Below, piece after piece: positions 46,871 through 59,599 of a stretch of DNA of 64,000 bases. Position 1 is the stretch's first letter; each line of letters starts with the position of its first letter. Below the pieces are notes generated by a model. That model was given only the letters and a program-made list of their open reading frames with translations. It did no database searches and had not been told where the DNA came from. This DNA is from Alentia gelatinosa (Eukaryota > Annelida > Polychaeta > Phyllodocida > Polynoidae), in assembly GCA_950022655.1 (NCBI GenBank), contig OX465584.1, positions 28,307,469-28,371,468 of the forward strand, in the 5' to 3' direction. The translations under genes were made by a program, and so were the position numbers.

Positions 46871-49800
46871 TCAAGTAAACCTTACCGAGGTGCTAAAGTA
46901 TAGCATTTTTCTACAAGCTCAGACGGCTCCGCGCCTTTATGGCTGAATCCAGGCTTCATCACCCAAGTTGTAAATCCTCCGAGATCGCCACCGTAAATCC
47001 ACTATAGCGGTATTTCTCTTGATACTTTCGGAAAAAGCCAATGATTCTTTTATATTACATACCGTCACATATATATTGGCTCAGCGCTATTTTATCATTA
47101 TGACAGTCGTTGCAAAATAACGTTTGAGCCAGAGCAAGGAAGATGGTGCGAGTATCATCTGGGAACTTTTGCAACCTAATATCAGGATATTTATTTCTGG
47201 GCTTCTTGCGTGATGCCAATACAGATATACTGATAGCAATATAACCCCCCAGCATTGGAGCCACTTAGCGGAGAATATAAAACGTCGGGTAATTGCCAAC
47301 AGCTCCACTTCATCGGGCGGTGACGTTTATTGCAAGATAAATTTAGAAAATGGTGTTGAATTTACTAACGGATTACACACTTCCTACCCCAGGCACGTTA
47401 TCGGGAAATGTTTCGCAAGGGCTTCGGTGACATATTTGTTGGCACGTACAAGTTGAGGCAACACTATTTATGTAATTTTAATACTTATTGTTTCGCCTGT
47501 TCGACGCTCGCTCTGCTACTCTTGTTATGTATAGGCATCCTCGCCAGTAATGTGTTTAATAGATTTGTGCAGGCCTAGCCGACATCGACTGGTATTAAAA
47601 AGAGCTGGCAGCGATCAGCTTTTTAACAAATACTGAACCGAGCCGAGAAATAAGAAATTTGAAACAGAAATGATGCTCCATCATCATAATGAAAATATTG
47701 TCCAGATTAACTTGCAGGATTTCATACAATCATTATCATACAGAATCAGGGTCAAGAGCTTTAGAAATACAACTGGCTGCAACAATCAACAAGTTATACG
47801 CCTTATTGAGACTTATCATCATTGGCAACACATAAGATTAATCTCAAATATAAGCTACCTCGTACAGTTTTCCACAAAGTTTTCTTTTTAGGAAATATTA
47901 ATTTAATATTTTGTATGAACAAGTGAGTGGAAAAAACATAAACCGACTTTTTCAGAAGCAAGACAGTAATCGAAGTTTTATTGCGAACTTTGCAGGCGTA
48001 TTGTTCGACCTATATAAACACATGAGACTGGACAAAACTACACTTAAGGAAACAAATTACGTCGATCCATTTTCTTAAGTTTAGATGATGACAGTTTTAT
48101 TAAAGAATAGGTAATTTCTGTTTAGCTTGTTGAATAAGCTGTAAAAACCGGATGCAAATCCATTGAAATGAACAGCTAAACAGAATGTGAATCGGACGAA
48201 TCGATTCAGAATATTCCGACATGTTCTTGAATAAATATTAACAAAACCCAGACTACAAAACTACAAGCAAGAATAAACCTTGAATAAACAAGATACACGC
48301 GGGAAATAAGACTTTATGCACTCACCTGCACTTGCTATGTAGTGTTTTGAATTCCTTTGAGTCAACTTTGATCTATATTTTAGAGATCCTTTGGCATATA
48401 GAAGAGTTTGTAAAAATGTAACAAGAAATAGAATTAGCAGGGAGAAGATAGTGGCATTTCCTCACTACCATATATCTTATATTAGAATGAAGATCAAAGG
48501 GTATACCTTTCAAAGAATCAGGCTCGCCTGTGTTTTTTTCTAGTTGTATGGTTGTAAGGTTCCTTTAACAAATGATGTACAAAAACCTATGAAGAGGCAA
48601 TTTGGCGATATTTCCTCAGATGATGTAGTCGCTATTGAAATACTTGGCAGTTTCAAATGTGTAACCGCAAATTTTTGTCGATGATGGAGGTACAAAGGCC
48701 ATTGAAAACGTGCCCTTGAGTAGTTCGTCTGTATGAACACCGCTTCTAAACTTATGGATGTACGAATATTGATGCGATCATTAAGTATTCATTACCTTAG
48801 AAACAGGGACATTATAACAATGATCCGTAATCCTTTAACAACTTTGATTGAATTGATATTAACTAGGTACATAGAGAATATAAACCTATTTCTAGTACTA
48901 GGCAGGCATATCCACCGCGTAGTTAACACGCTGACTGATGGTAGGTTGGGCCGAAAATGACATCATTTTATGAGATAAGACGCCTAACATCATGAACACT
49001 AAACTAAACTAAACTGAGAAATAAACAATATCATCCCTTAAAATTTGTTTCTAATATGAGGGAATAATCACCAGACTCTTCCTTTTCCTCGCAATTATCT
49101 TGCTCTAATCAAAATTGAGAATTTTAGAAAGTATAACAATGTATTGGGTTGTACACGCAAATTTAGTATACATGTACCAGAACAAACCTTTATCGTATAC
49201 TAATATTCTGCATACGGAATACATTGAGTTATGTAACGCCATTCTTACGCATTCCTGTCACCACACATCATGTTTTATATTGTTATAGATGAACCTTTGT
49301 AGATACTATAAGATGTTTATCATTAAAAATCCTAGTCAATAGAAGGTCAAGGAATGAACGCTTTAGGCAACGATAGATGTTAAAAATCATGAAAATTGCA
49401 AGATCTCCGTTTAACCAGCACCATCTCGAAAGTCTCAATTCAGATTATTGGCTTAACTCACTTAGCGACAGGAGCTACGGCTCTAAAAGCATAATTTAGA
49501 ACTTTGCCGAGCTTCAACAAAGTAAACGGCAGCGTGTATTGTGGAACAAAGAGGATGTTTAGAAAGTTAAGTCCTTCAATTATAATTTAACGTTCAATGC
49601 TTTGTGGATAAAATGAGTAGAAAGCTGGCCAGTTTAAAAGTACATTTCACTTGTATCTGCATTGTGGACATGGAATCAAATTTGACTCTTTGGCTCTTTG
49701 GATATCATTTGGCTCATTTTGCTCTTTGGATATCATTTGGATAATATAACCACAGAGGGAGTTAATACCTTCTAATATTTTTCGTCACTTCAGCCACAAT

Positions 49801-51959
49801 TAATTGTCACTATCTTTCTGCCATAGATCGAGGATATTTTATTATCCTCTTTGAGATTCGTAGACAGGTGTTCTTCTTGTACAAAAATATTTATAACTTA
49901 AAAAGTAACATTATCTATTATTCCACTACTATGACGATATAACTATGGTAAAAGCTTGCATGTGAAAGGAAAAGGTGCCCTGTTCCTTGACTATTTACCA
50001 AGATCCAGTTGGGTTTTTTTCATGTGTATTCCTCAACACTATTGATTGCCTGTATACGTACTAGGCATGGTGTGTGATATTGTGGCCTTACTGGCACCTT
50101 TGAAATCTGTTCAGATCACTAAGGAGTACATCGTTATAACTCCTGCCTTTGATCTTTGTTCAGACCATCCACTCCTTTCATCAGTATATCATTGAAGGTA
50201 TGAACTATAAGTCCAAACTGAATGCCCGTCAACTCATACACGATTCTTTAGGTTAAAGTACACATACAAAATATTATTAAACACAAAAAAAAACAATCAA
50301 TGACACTGGATCATATCAAAGTCTGGCTGCCTTGCGTGTTGAATATCTTCTTCCTTTACAGACCTAAATCCTTTTAAATCAGAGCCTCCTACTTTACAAA
50401 TGAGATGAAATGTAAATCATTGAGGTATATAGACTAGTAGCCGTACCTCTAATGACAAATGGAAAATCTTCCCTTACGTATATATGTTTTAGAAATTAAA
50501 GCTGTACCAAGCAGGTTCCTTTGAAGATATTTTGTGGGTGGCTTCCTCCGAGGACAGGCTATGAATAAATGAAGCATTTTATGAACAACGTCTTAAATAT
50601 TTCAAATGATTTAAGCATCAGAATAACCAGGCATGAAAACACTACATACCATTAGCCAACTAGCCACGTGAGATTACTTTTGCATCTAAAACATTAAATA
50701 AATATTGTTAAGGGACCTATACTATGAATACCAGCGTCAAAGAACCAGAATATGCCTCCAACCAATCAATTGCGAAGTGTTGGGCTTGCCTGGGGCTTAT
50801 CAAAGGCAGTTCCAGGGAGCTTAGTAGGAATATAATCTACAGTCACCTATTTTTTCTCACCTACAAAGGGTCCCAATGGCAGGCCGTTCGCCGGTATGAT
50901 CAAAAATAATAATAGAAAGGTATTACCAGCAGCTGACAGGAGGCTTAAAGCGACGACGGGTGTGAATTGTAGTAAGAGAGGCATTAGACTTTTATCCGTC
51001 AACCTGTCCATACCCATGCTTCTACCGGAGGACTTGGTTTGCTGGGAGAACGGGAGCGGTGAAAACCTAGGTGGTAAACGGAGATGGTGTATAGGGGGAC
51101 AGGTAGTTAAGCAATTGCTACCATTACACTATTAAGAGAGCCTATAATTGAGGGCTTTAACCGGAAGCCTTGGCCAAGGTTGTAAAATTGAAGATGGAGG
51201 TAGATTCCATGTCATCTTCCATAGTGTAGAGCATGTATGTGCACCCCTCTCTTTAGGTCTCCTACTCTCTAACTTCTAAGTGGTATTCTCTATTCTTGAG
51301 AATCCACTGGCACACATTATTCCAGCTAGGTGGCTTCAATCAGATTATAGGAATCTTTGGGTTGCAGGCTAGTGGATTCTCAACGCTCTAAGCCTAGTTT
51401 GTTAAGAATTCTTCTCCCATAGAGCGTTGTGAGAGTACAAAATACCCCTTAGAGAGTGTGAGATCTTATCAGAGGGGTGGTAAGGGGCACGTGTTGACTG
51501 TGTGGACGCATGCAGGTGAGTGACTGGTGCTTAGGAGGTAGATGTCCTGCAGCCGGCCCCATGAGTGGGGTCCACATCCCCCTCCCCTGTCACATAATAT
51601 CCTATTTAAACGCAGACATTTCTACAATACATGTTGAAAAAGGCACAGATATCAAATATTATATGAAATGGTAAGTATATCATTCGGGCTACTGTTGTAA
51701 GAAGGAGTTTGGGGGAGTGAGGAGCATTCAACTTTGTGTTGCTGTCTCTGATGCCTCTGAAATAGAGCTCAAATATATATTTTTGTTTAAAAGCATCAAG
51801 TTCAATATCACATCGAAATCTCTTAGGTTGATTCCTCAATCAGATCCATAAAAGTGCATGTATTATATAGATACTAAATAGAGTATATATGTATTATATG
51901 AATCATATATTGTATGTGTTTACTAAATAAAGATGGTATATCATATATCATCGTATGAG
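46871..51959. other. Long AT-rich stretch, no gene
   Basis: Five kilobases without a recognisable gene. Small items: AAACT pentamer run near 49003-49016, and GCTCTTTGGATATCATTTGG at 49693-49712 repeated at 49721-49740 (28-bp offset). Frames such as 48733-48960 and 50724-51135 are open but unrecognised. Confidence 0.45.
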
Positions 51960-52480
51960 GGAATATGGTAGACTCCACAGGAATTCAGTACCAGAGAAGC
52001 CTGGATTGGTTGCACAGAGAGAGGGAGTGCCTACTATTGTTGGAAATCCCTGGTGTAATGATTAGGAGATGGAGTTTCAGCACTAAGAGAGCAGCCTTCA
52101 ATGAGCTGCTCCGGCGTTTGCTCAGCTCAGTGGTGGGACTATGTCTGAGCTGCTCAGCTCTCGGCGACGTGTTTCTTTACCCGCCGGCGGCGAGCTGGAG
52201 ACAAGCTGTTTAGTGAGCAGTCGGATTAACGAGCTAATGAAGGTTACACAGCCAGTGCCAATCAATCAAAGGCTAAGTCAGATATCCACTTTTAGACGCG
52301 CGCTTATTAGCTGGCCCAGGGATCAATAGGTTTCCCTTTTGGCTGTGCAGGAGTTGGTAAGTGTGGGCGTGGTGGAGGAGGGTATTGGATAAAGACGCAA
52401 GCTCCCCCTGTCAGCGGGATCCACCGTTCTAGGTCTATTTCTTCCCTGCAGCGGAGTGGTGTAATTCATCTTAGTTTTAT
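51960..52480. promoter_or_regulatory. Candidate homeodomain/TCF regulatory block
   Basis: GC- and CpG-richer than flanks. It has GATTAACGAGCTAATGA (52224-52240; paired homeodomain cores) and CCAATCAATCAAAGG (52258-52272), which overlays CCAAT, a PBX-like ATCAATCA and a TCF ATCAAAG. AGCTGCTC is repeated near 52107 and 52152. Two short frames overlap on the plus strand without domains. A conserved developmental enhancer is the inference. Confidence 0.3.
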
Positions 52481-54340
52481 ACAGAATGCTGGTCTACATC
52501 CAGTGGCTCTAGGGTTGGGAACTGTGATATTTAGAGAACAATAAGCCAAGTGATGGGTGGTTCGATAACATTACCTCCTCTAAGGTTCTGTCAGACCAGG
52601 CCGGTTTTGCCTGCAAGGATAGACAAAGCTTCTACTATGTTTACTTCGAGGAATGTGAAGACGTGACAGCTGCCAAGAGTAGTAATAATAGCCTGGTGTC
52701 TAGCACTATGATCCGCTACTCCACCTTGTTAGACTCTCCAACCACCACCCATCTTTACCGCTGTGACCCCTAGCCGAAATCTTTATAGATCATCTCTATT
52801 CCATCGATTTAAAGTCATTCATGAAACCAATTAGAGAGTGTGTGCGGCGATTCTTGAATTTAGCAAGACCGGACGTCTTTCAGCCCTAAGATGCAAAAGA
52901 TCTTCTAGTGTAAAGCTGAGTGCGTGGCGACTACAGATCATCTGGTTACGTCTCATGCCATCAGATTATGCAATTTGGCACCACGTGGTGATTATGCAGA
53001 CCACTTGAGGGCAGACCATACACTATTTAGTATTTAGTCGTCTAATGTAAACGCCGGGTAACTTTATCAGAATATTAAAGTTTTACAAAAAGAACCTTGT
53101 TTGTCGGATGCTTAAAATGAGGTCTTTCATTGGGAATAAACAAAAGTGGAAGACATTCTAGAGTAAAAAGGACCTCATTCCGTCCTAACCTCGCCATGCC
53201 TGATATTTAGCCAAATGCCAGACATATGTATATCAAGCCTTGAATTTCTATATTCCCTTGTAACCATTCTGCTATCAGGCGATACTTGTCGGCAAATGTA
53301 CCGTCCTCTTATACAAATGATCATGTAACTTCTGCCTCATTCTAAGCTAATTACATCATATACCTACATACTTACTTCGATATCGATGGCGTATATAGAT
53401 ATCCATGAATAAACGAATCGCCATCACATTGATGTATTATATCAGTTTCTCCTCACAACCTGTCCTACTTATCTCTGAGTACTTATGTTATACTTATATC
53501 TTATCCCACAGCTAGTATTCTTTCGCCATCGTTCAAGATTTATAAAATACTGGATCAATAACAATATAAATGGACAATACTTCATAAGCTGTATGCGCCA
53601 CAATCGTTATCGAGGCGAAGGCGAGTGATGATTACATCTAAATGTGGGTAGTATTGTCTGCTTTAAGATTCGAGTATGGTTCTGGATTTATCTTACCCTT
53701 TTCAATGACATTGAAATAGCACCACAATATCAGAATAATTCATTTTGCTTCGCAAATTCATTTGGAGACATAGAAATCTCCATGTGGATGCCTTGTCTAC
53801 TTTCTCACATCCTGGACGCTGATTGGCCAGTTCCTTGTGACATCATCTCCCATCAGATTCACTCCAACACAACCATGACGAAATATTGGATTGGATGATC
53901 ATGGCGTATATTTTTCTAATTTTATTCCTATGGTTGAACTTGTAACATGGGTGAGATGAGGAAATTGTACTGAAATTTGGCATGGAAGTGTAAAACTGCT
54001 GTTCTTTTCTAGACAATCACCTTGAATGTGTGTATAAATAAGGTTGTATTACGTATATAATGGGAATACTTGAGATGTGAGGGGAACCTCCCTCCTCCAT
54101 TTTGCGCATTCATATTACAGTAAGGTTTTTGAGGGATTTATAAAGGATTCCTTTCTATGGACGGCTAAATAACAGCACATCACGCTCCATTGTGTAAAAC
54201 ATCTAAGTAACGCAGGTGTTCTTTTTGTGTCCACTTGAAGTTGAGCTTAACCAGGTACATTTTAAAGAGAATTAGCAAAGGCCTTGTTAAGTCTTAACTT
54301 AAACCTAGAATTAAGATTAATTTCATTTATAAAAATGGAC
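52481..54340. other. No gene; possible MITE at 52.9-53.06 kb
   Basis: TTATGCAATTTGGCACCACG (about 52966-52985), TTTAGTCGTC (about 53034) and ATGTAAACGCCGGG (53047-53060) are shared with repeat clusters at 17.5-17.9, 24.6 and 32.3 kb. GGCGTATATAG (53388) and GGCGTATATTT (53903) echo the 21-22 kb word. The rest is AT-rich. Confidence 0.35.
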
Positions 54341-55619
54341 CCAAGATCCGAACTCTTACCTTCCCTCCGCATCCGAATTTACCTGGACTGCGCTTGAGAT
54401 CGCCCCGCTGTTCGAGTACCTTAAAGATGTGTCTTATCTTAGCTTATACATAAACCTCCATACTATTCACATTCTCGTCATACCCTACCACCCTCTCCTG
54501 TCACTCAAAGTCCTATCCTATCACAACATTTCTCCCACCCAAGATTCCCATGTCTACCACTCTATACCTCCCTTTCCACCCCGCTCTCCATATTCCTTCA
54601 ATCATGCGAACCTCATGCTTTCTCAATGCATATCCACAACATAGCCCACCATACACACCCCTCCTCACCATCATGGCAGCTCGGAACGTCTTGTCCACAG
54701 GAACGGCAAACAAATGCGTATTTGCAGATTCTCGGTGTACCCAAACATAATTCAATATTGATCTCTTTATGTTTGCCTAGGCGGGGCCTCTGCTTCCTCT
54801 GTCATGGGCGACCGGTGTTTGATGTGACGTCTCACAGCAAGCTGGCAATAGGAAGACGGTCATTTGGAAACCATGCAGCATTAGTAGGGGTGGGGAGTTA
54901 CAAGGAGGAGAAAGGCGTGCGTTGGGGTTACCAGGGACCAGATTGGCCCGGATTTCTTTCACGGAATCACCGGCAGAACTCTAACCGAATTGCCCATCGA
55001 CATTGAAATCATTTTGGATTTGATACAAACGGCTTGAATCAGCTGCCTTGTGCAAATTGGCTCCGTCTTCTCCAATTGGGTCTGAAGGTAAAACGAGGGG
55101 GCTTTGCTACTAACGAAGAATATTGAGTTCAGGGTCTGTTGCGCTTCAGTTTTCCCCAGCCATGCTATAAATACCGTGACTGAAAGTTATTGATTTCAGA
55201 ATCAGTCGAACAACATGTGGGGAGAAGGGGAAGAATCGTCCATCAATTCTAGATCATGTAGGCATCGGAATTGGACACCTTTAAAACACATGATTGTGAT
55301 AGTTACTGTTGCATCGCCATTTGCATTCTTTATCGCAGGGTGGCAAAACATCCGAAGTTTTATGTTTCAGTATTGTTTTGGTTTGATCTCTCACGAACAA
55401 ACTGAAGTGAAGTTGTAGAGTGTATCCATATTCATATTTGATTATGAGTAGAGAGGAATCTCTGAATTCTTTTCATAACGTCGTATGTGACTTGATTCAA
55501 CTTTGCAATGCCTTCTTTCCATTCCACTCTCTCGCTACAATCGTCCTCATTACCCTTAGAGTAAGCGTCATTATTAGCAGGTCAATGAGGTTATTTTTCA
55601 ATGTTCAGTGGAATTGCTC
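54341..55619. other. No gene supported
   Basis: Pyrimidine-rich then GC-richer sequence. A 126-codon plus frame (54626-55006) overlaps a short minus frame; neither shows a domain. The 54780-55110 part could be regulatory but motifs are sparse. Confidence 0.35.
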
Positions 55620-56340
55620 AGTCCCCAACAAAGAACCTTACCTTGCTAATAGGAGGCCAGCAGGTAGGGCCACATGTTTTTCACACCATTCCCCTAAATG
55701 GTGCCAGGGTTGTACTTCCATGTGAATCAAATTCGCCATTTCTCCTTGAGAATGACAAAAGCACCTTGCCATGGGAAATTTGTTCTAAAGGAGAGTTGTC
55801 TGAGACTAGGGGAAAGGTGTGAAGTACGCCAGTCTAGAGTGGGATTAATATGGTGAGATTCTTGATTCTCACAAGGTGTTTGTCTGAGACAAAATCTGCT
55901 GAGAATCTCTACTGGAGCATGATCTCCTCGTCTGAATTGTAGGGTTCCAATCACCTAAGACAAGTTCTTTTCTCTGTAATTGTCGTTGACAATTACCCCT
56001 AACTAGGTACAGAATCTCCTGAGATTTTGATTTTAAACGCATTTAGAATTAGTAGGGACAAATGGACCCACTGCTGATTCGCCGACAAAGTACATAACCT
56101 AACCAATAGGAGGCCAGAAAACAAGATCAAGTTTTTCATACCCTCATCTCAAGGGTACTTGAGTCCCAGGGTGAGTGTTCACTGGAACTATGTCTGAGAC
56201 AGTGTACCAAGTGTATCCCTCCATGTGATTCCAATTAGCCATTGTTCTATGAGACTGGCCAAAGCGCCTTGCTAGAAGATTTTTGTGCCACAAGAGAGTT
56301 GTCTGAGATAAGGGTAAAGTGAAGTACACTTGTCTCGGGT
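55620..56340 (+). repeat. Dispersed repeat, copy 2, with an extra unit
   Basis: Unit b (55640-55835) and unit c (56100-56325) are related to each other and to 44520-44780: AATAGGAGGCCAG, GCCATTTCTCCTTGAGA / GCCATTGTTCTATGAGA, GAGAGTTGTCTGAGA and GTGAAGTAC. The link between them (about 55845-56090) matches 44230-44510, including GGTACAGAATCTC and ATGGACCCACTGC. So this locus is unit-link-unit while copy 1 is link-unit, as if unequal exchange had added or removed one unit. Confidence 0.8.
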
Positions 56341-58050
56341 ACTTTAGACCCCTCGTGCGTATCCCGCTTTAGGTACATTAGTCTCAACGTTCGAATCACA
56401 CTTTACAGACAGCGCTAACTGATTCTAAATGGTCAGGGTCTGTTTATTCCTGACCTTGTTACAATATTTTGGACCTGCACGTTTGATGCTTATAGACCTA
56501 GAGGGGCTTTTAGTCAAACTCTTATAAAAGGGTATCTCTTACATTTAGGGAGATTTAGATCCATCAACTTCTATCCATTTTAATCGGATATCTATAAATC
56601 AATTTCGGGACTTACCAGAGGGAAAGAGGCGTGATTTGCAATGTTGATGGCTGTGATTAGTGCCTGTTATCTGACTGAGTATCTATTTTGACCCGTATTC
56701 ACCCAAAAGTTTGCCATTTACTATCCACCTATTACGAACGAGCCTGTCACTATAACGAGCAGTTTGGGTAGTACTACGCACCAACTACTCAGAGAATACG
56801 ACGAGACAATGGTAATACTATGCATGTATTCCATGGATATCCTAGTGTTGTACATTTGATTTTGGTGTATTGGTTTCATTCCCTTTGTTTCAATTTCAAT
56901 CTAATTGATGAAAGCATATTAAAACCAATGAGTAAACATTACCGATTCACCAAATCAAAGCCGGTCATATTCCATGGTTTTATAAATGTCAGAGGTATTG
57001 ATATTGAAAGGGGTTTGGCTTCGTATACAGAATGTCACTACTAACGGAGAATTATCGATTTCCCCTGGGATTCACACACCCTTGATCGGAACAGACAAAA
57101 CGCTGGAAATGTGATTGAGGGTAGCATTTGTCTCTGTTATCTGCAAAGGGATCAGAACCTACTCAAACATTTCCATCAATAATTAATGCTTCTGAATTTT
57201 ATGTTATCTCAGCAAATTGTCCCTGATACTCTGACACTGCTGTTATTTGTATGCGTAAAGACTGTTTGCAATATATACAGGATTTGTATGAAATATGAAT
57301 TTATACTCATACAAATGGTTTTCAAAGCAGATGTTAACCCGGAATTGAACAGACAAATACATATTCTAAAGGGACTGGTATACAGAATACATTTCGGAGG
57401 CCAAAGGCTATTGGGTCCATTCGATTCTCAGTAATGACGTCAATGAATAGCTTTTCAGTACAGGGAGGTAGAGTGAAGGGGATATGTTTTGATATTTTGA
57501 GAGTATCTCGATGAGTAGCTCGGAAGCTTGCTTATAAAATCAGAAATAGTATCTAAACGGGTTTCACAGGATGTTAATTTCCCCATGACCGAGTGAGCCA
57601 AAACCATAGCGTATATATCCATATGAGTCCATAGTCATACGTGATACTTCAAGAGCCTCTCTAAAGACGATCACCTATTAGAAACTAGTAGTTATGGACG
57701 ACCGGGATGAAAGCTTGGCTCTGAAGTGGGGGAATGCTCTGACATCTTATTCATTATCCACATGACACAAATTGTTCATAGAAAACGTATGGGCTCACGC
57801 TGCCGCTACCGGAGTAGGATACAGACCTCCATATCCTCCTAAAAGAATACGGGGGAAATGTCAGAAATGTCACCTAGCATGCAAAGTAGTGCATGAGAAG
57901 ATTGGTGGTGGTTTTGTCTTACCTTCGATAATTAACTTTGCACTGTTGAATAATGAATACAAAATTAACTTGCTTCTGATACTAGTGTTTGTAGCCTCCT
58001 CTTAGCTGGCTCTAAGCATTATCCGCACATACACACTCGGATATTTAGGA
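56341..58050. other. No gene seen
   Basis: AT-rich. Frames at 56820-57044, 57186-57434 and 57772-58005 are open but unrecognised. Confidence 0.45.
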
Positions 58051-58051
58051 G

Positions 58052-58191
58052 AAACCAAACGAGAGTTAGTCGTGTTGTTGTTTATCGCACAATGGCAATG
58101 TTGCGTATTACTGCTCGAGGTGAAGCCGAGTGCAGTGATACGCGACATTGCCAGAGTGCAATAAACAGCACGACTAACTCGAGTTTGGTTT
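58052..58191. repeat. Long palindrome (foldback), ~65-bp arms
   Basis: Left arm 58052-58117 (AAACCAAACGAGAGTTAGTC ...) pairs with right arm 58127-58191 (... GACTAACTCGAGTTTGGTTT) with scattered mismatches. The 9-nt centre gives CTCG-AGGTGAAGC-CGAG. The 13-mer AGGTGAAGCCGAG (58118-58130) recurs exactly at 62640-62652. No coding capacity. Similar in build to the palindrome at 27112-27252 but different in sequence. Confidence 0.85.
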
Positions 58192-58299
58192 AGAATTTAT
58201 CCTACCCCGTCTAAATTACTTCAGCAAATTAAGAAAACACATAAAACTCACCGATAATCAGTGATATTCAATGGTCGTTTTTCAAATGACGTCATTTGA

Positions 58300-58405
58300 C
58301 AACTGTATCCCACTAGAGTGATAAATTTCATTTTCCTGCACCATAGACCAAATACAGTCCGTTAATGTTAAGCCTATGGAGTTTTTTACTAGGGATAGGA
58401 TAATA
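58300..58405. mobile_element. Short dispersed element, copy 2
   Basis: ACAGTCCGTTAATGTTAAGC, then TTTTTTACTAGGGATAGG, aligns with the tail of the 23470-23690 element. CCACTAGAGTGA upstream is related to, but inverted from, CACCTCTAGTGG there. It lies 100 bp beyond the palindrome and could be part of one larger mobile unit. Confidence 0.4.
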
Positions 58406-59155
58406 CTACACATCGGCTACGCGGAGGACACGCCCACCAGGGTCAGAAACAGGCTAATATTGCATATGTATAGCACCAAAGGGCGCCATCAGAGTAAATT
58501 GGAGGTGATGAGAACTCGGCCACTACTGATTGCCTCAGTGAGAGGAACCTGGGAATTGGTAGGCAATGGCCATAAGAGGGGAGCACACACCTGTTACATA
58601 ACCAGGATAAATGACAGCAAGTGTTTTTTCTGGTGGAACAGGCATCCTCACTAGATTTATGATATCTTCCAGGAGGGTAATTGAAGTATTACACAAACAT
58701 ATCCTCGTTCATGTCTAATGTTAGTCTTTGGAGTTTCTGTCCTAAATACATGCAACGAAAGAGCGCTGTTAACTGTTTCGTTATATTTAGTCCTTAAGAT
58801 GTCTAAATATTGCAATGACTTATATCAATAAAGGCTGTTAGTATGTGGTTCTAGATACGGCCAATAGTAAATAACTGAGTTGTTATTGACATGAGCGGCC
58901 CTCCTGGCATGTGCAACAGACCAGAACGAGACTGGCCAACCCTCATTGGCTGATGCTTCAACAGCCAGTCCCAGCCCAGAGCTTACAAGCCTACCCTGTA
59001 GCAAGCTGCCATGTTCATGTCATGTGTTATCTAGAAATTAATATTAAGGACTTGCTATTGCTCCTGCCCACTATAACCTTCCTCGGTATAAATGATGGAA
59101 TGACACGTTATGATATGTGTTATCTTTAGATGTATCCATGGATTTTATTTGCTTT
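58406..59155. other. No gene seen
   Basis: A 92-codon frame from 58376 is open but unrecognised. No other structure. Confidence 0.4.
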
Positions 59156-59558
59156 AACCCTGTGCTTGGTAATATATGAAAACAAGGTTAATGTTGCCGA
59201 AAAGTGTATTCATAAAAAGGAGTAATATACTAATTTACATCTCCATAACTTATATATGTTTTCTTTGTGGTGACAGGGTTGTCTTCATTGTTGGAAGGGG
59301 TGCATCCGCACCCGGCTGAGTAGTGCCGAGCAGTGAGGTCGAGAACCCTGCGTGTCGCTCCACTAGCCTTTAGGTGTTGCCTCCAACTCGCACCGAGTGA
59401 CCCGCCACCTTCCTTTCTGCTCATCCTACAATGAGCTCCTGGGGGGGGGGGGGGGGAGTTATCTCCTCATAACCCTGTGCTTGGAAACCTACAAAAATAA
59501 TGGTCAATGTTGGCGATATATTTATTTATGAAAAAGGTAAAAGACTGATTTGCTTCTT
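59156..59558 (+). repeat. Direct ~88-bp repeats around an insert
   Basis: AACCCTGTGCTTGG begins copies at 59156-59243 and 59471-59558, which continue in parallel (GGTTAATGTTGCCGA / GGTCAATGTTGGCGA; ATTCATAAAAAGG / ATTTATGAAAAAGG; TAATTTACATCTCC / TGATTTGCTTCTTC). Between them lies the terminal-repeat copy at 59269-59470, which includes a G-tract (59441-59456). Confidence 0.75.
59269..59470. repeat. Flanking direct repeat of retroelement, left copy
   Basis: Shares with 61800-61986 the ordered words TGACAGGGTTG / TGACTGGGTTG, GGAAGGGGTGCATCCGCACC / GGAGGGGGTGCGTCTGCACC, TAGGTGTTGCCTCC / TATGTGTTGCCTCC, TGACCCGCCACC, and TTATCTCC. A G-tract is inserted near its right end. It has the position and orientation of a terminal repeat of the element at 59600-61640, or of another repeat copied on both sides. 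Confidence 0.75.
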
Positions 59559-59599
59559 CAACTACCAACAAACATAAGAAAAGAAAATGATATGAGAAG

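Noticed and set aside
54626..55006. 126-codon plus-strand frame
   Set aside because: Overlapped by an antisense frame, low-complexity start, no domain or splice support.
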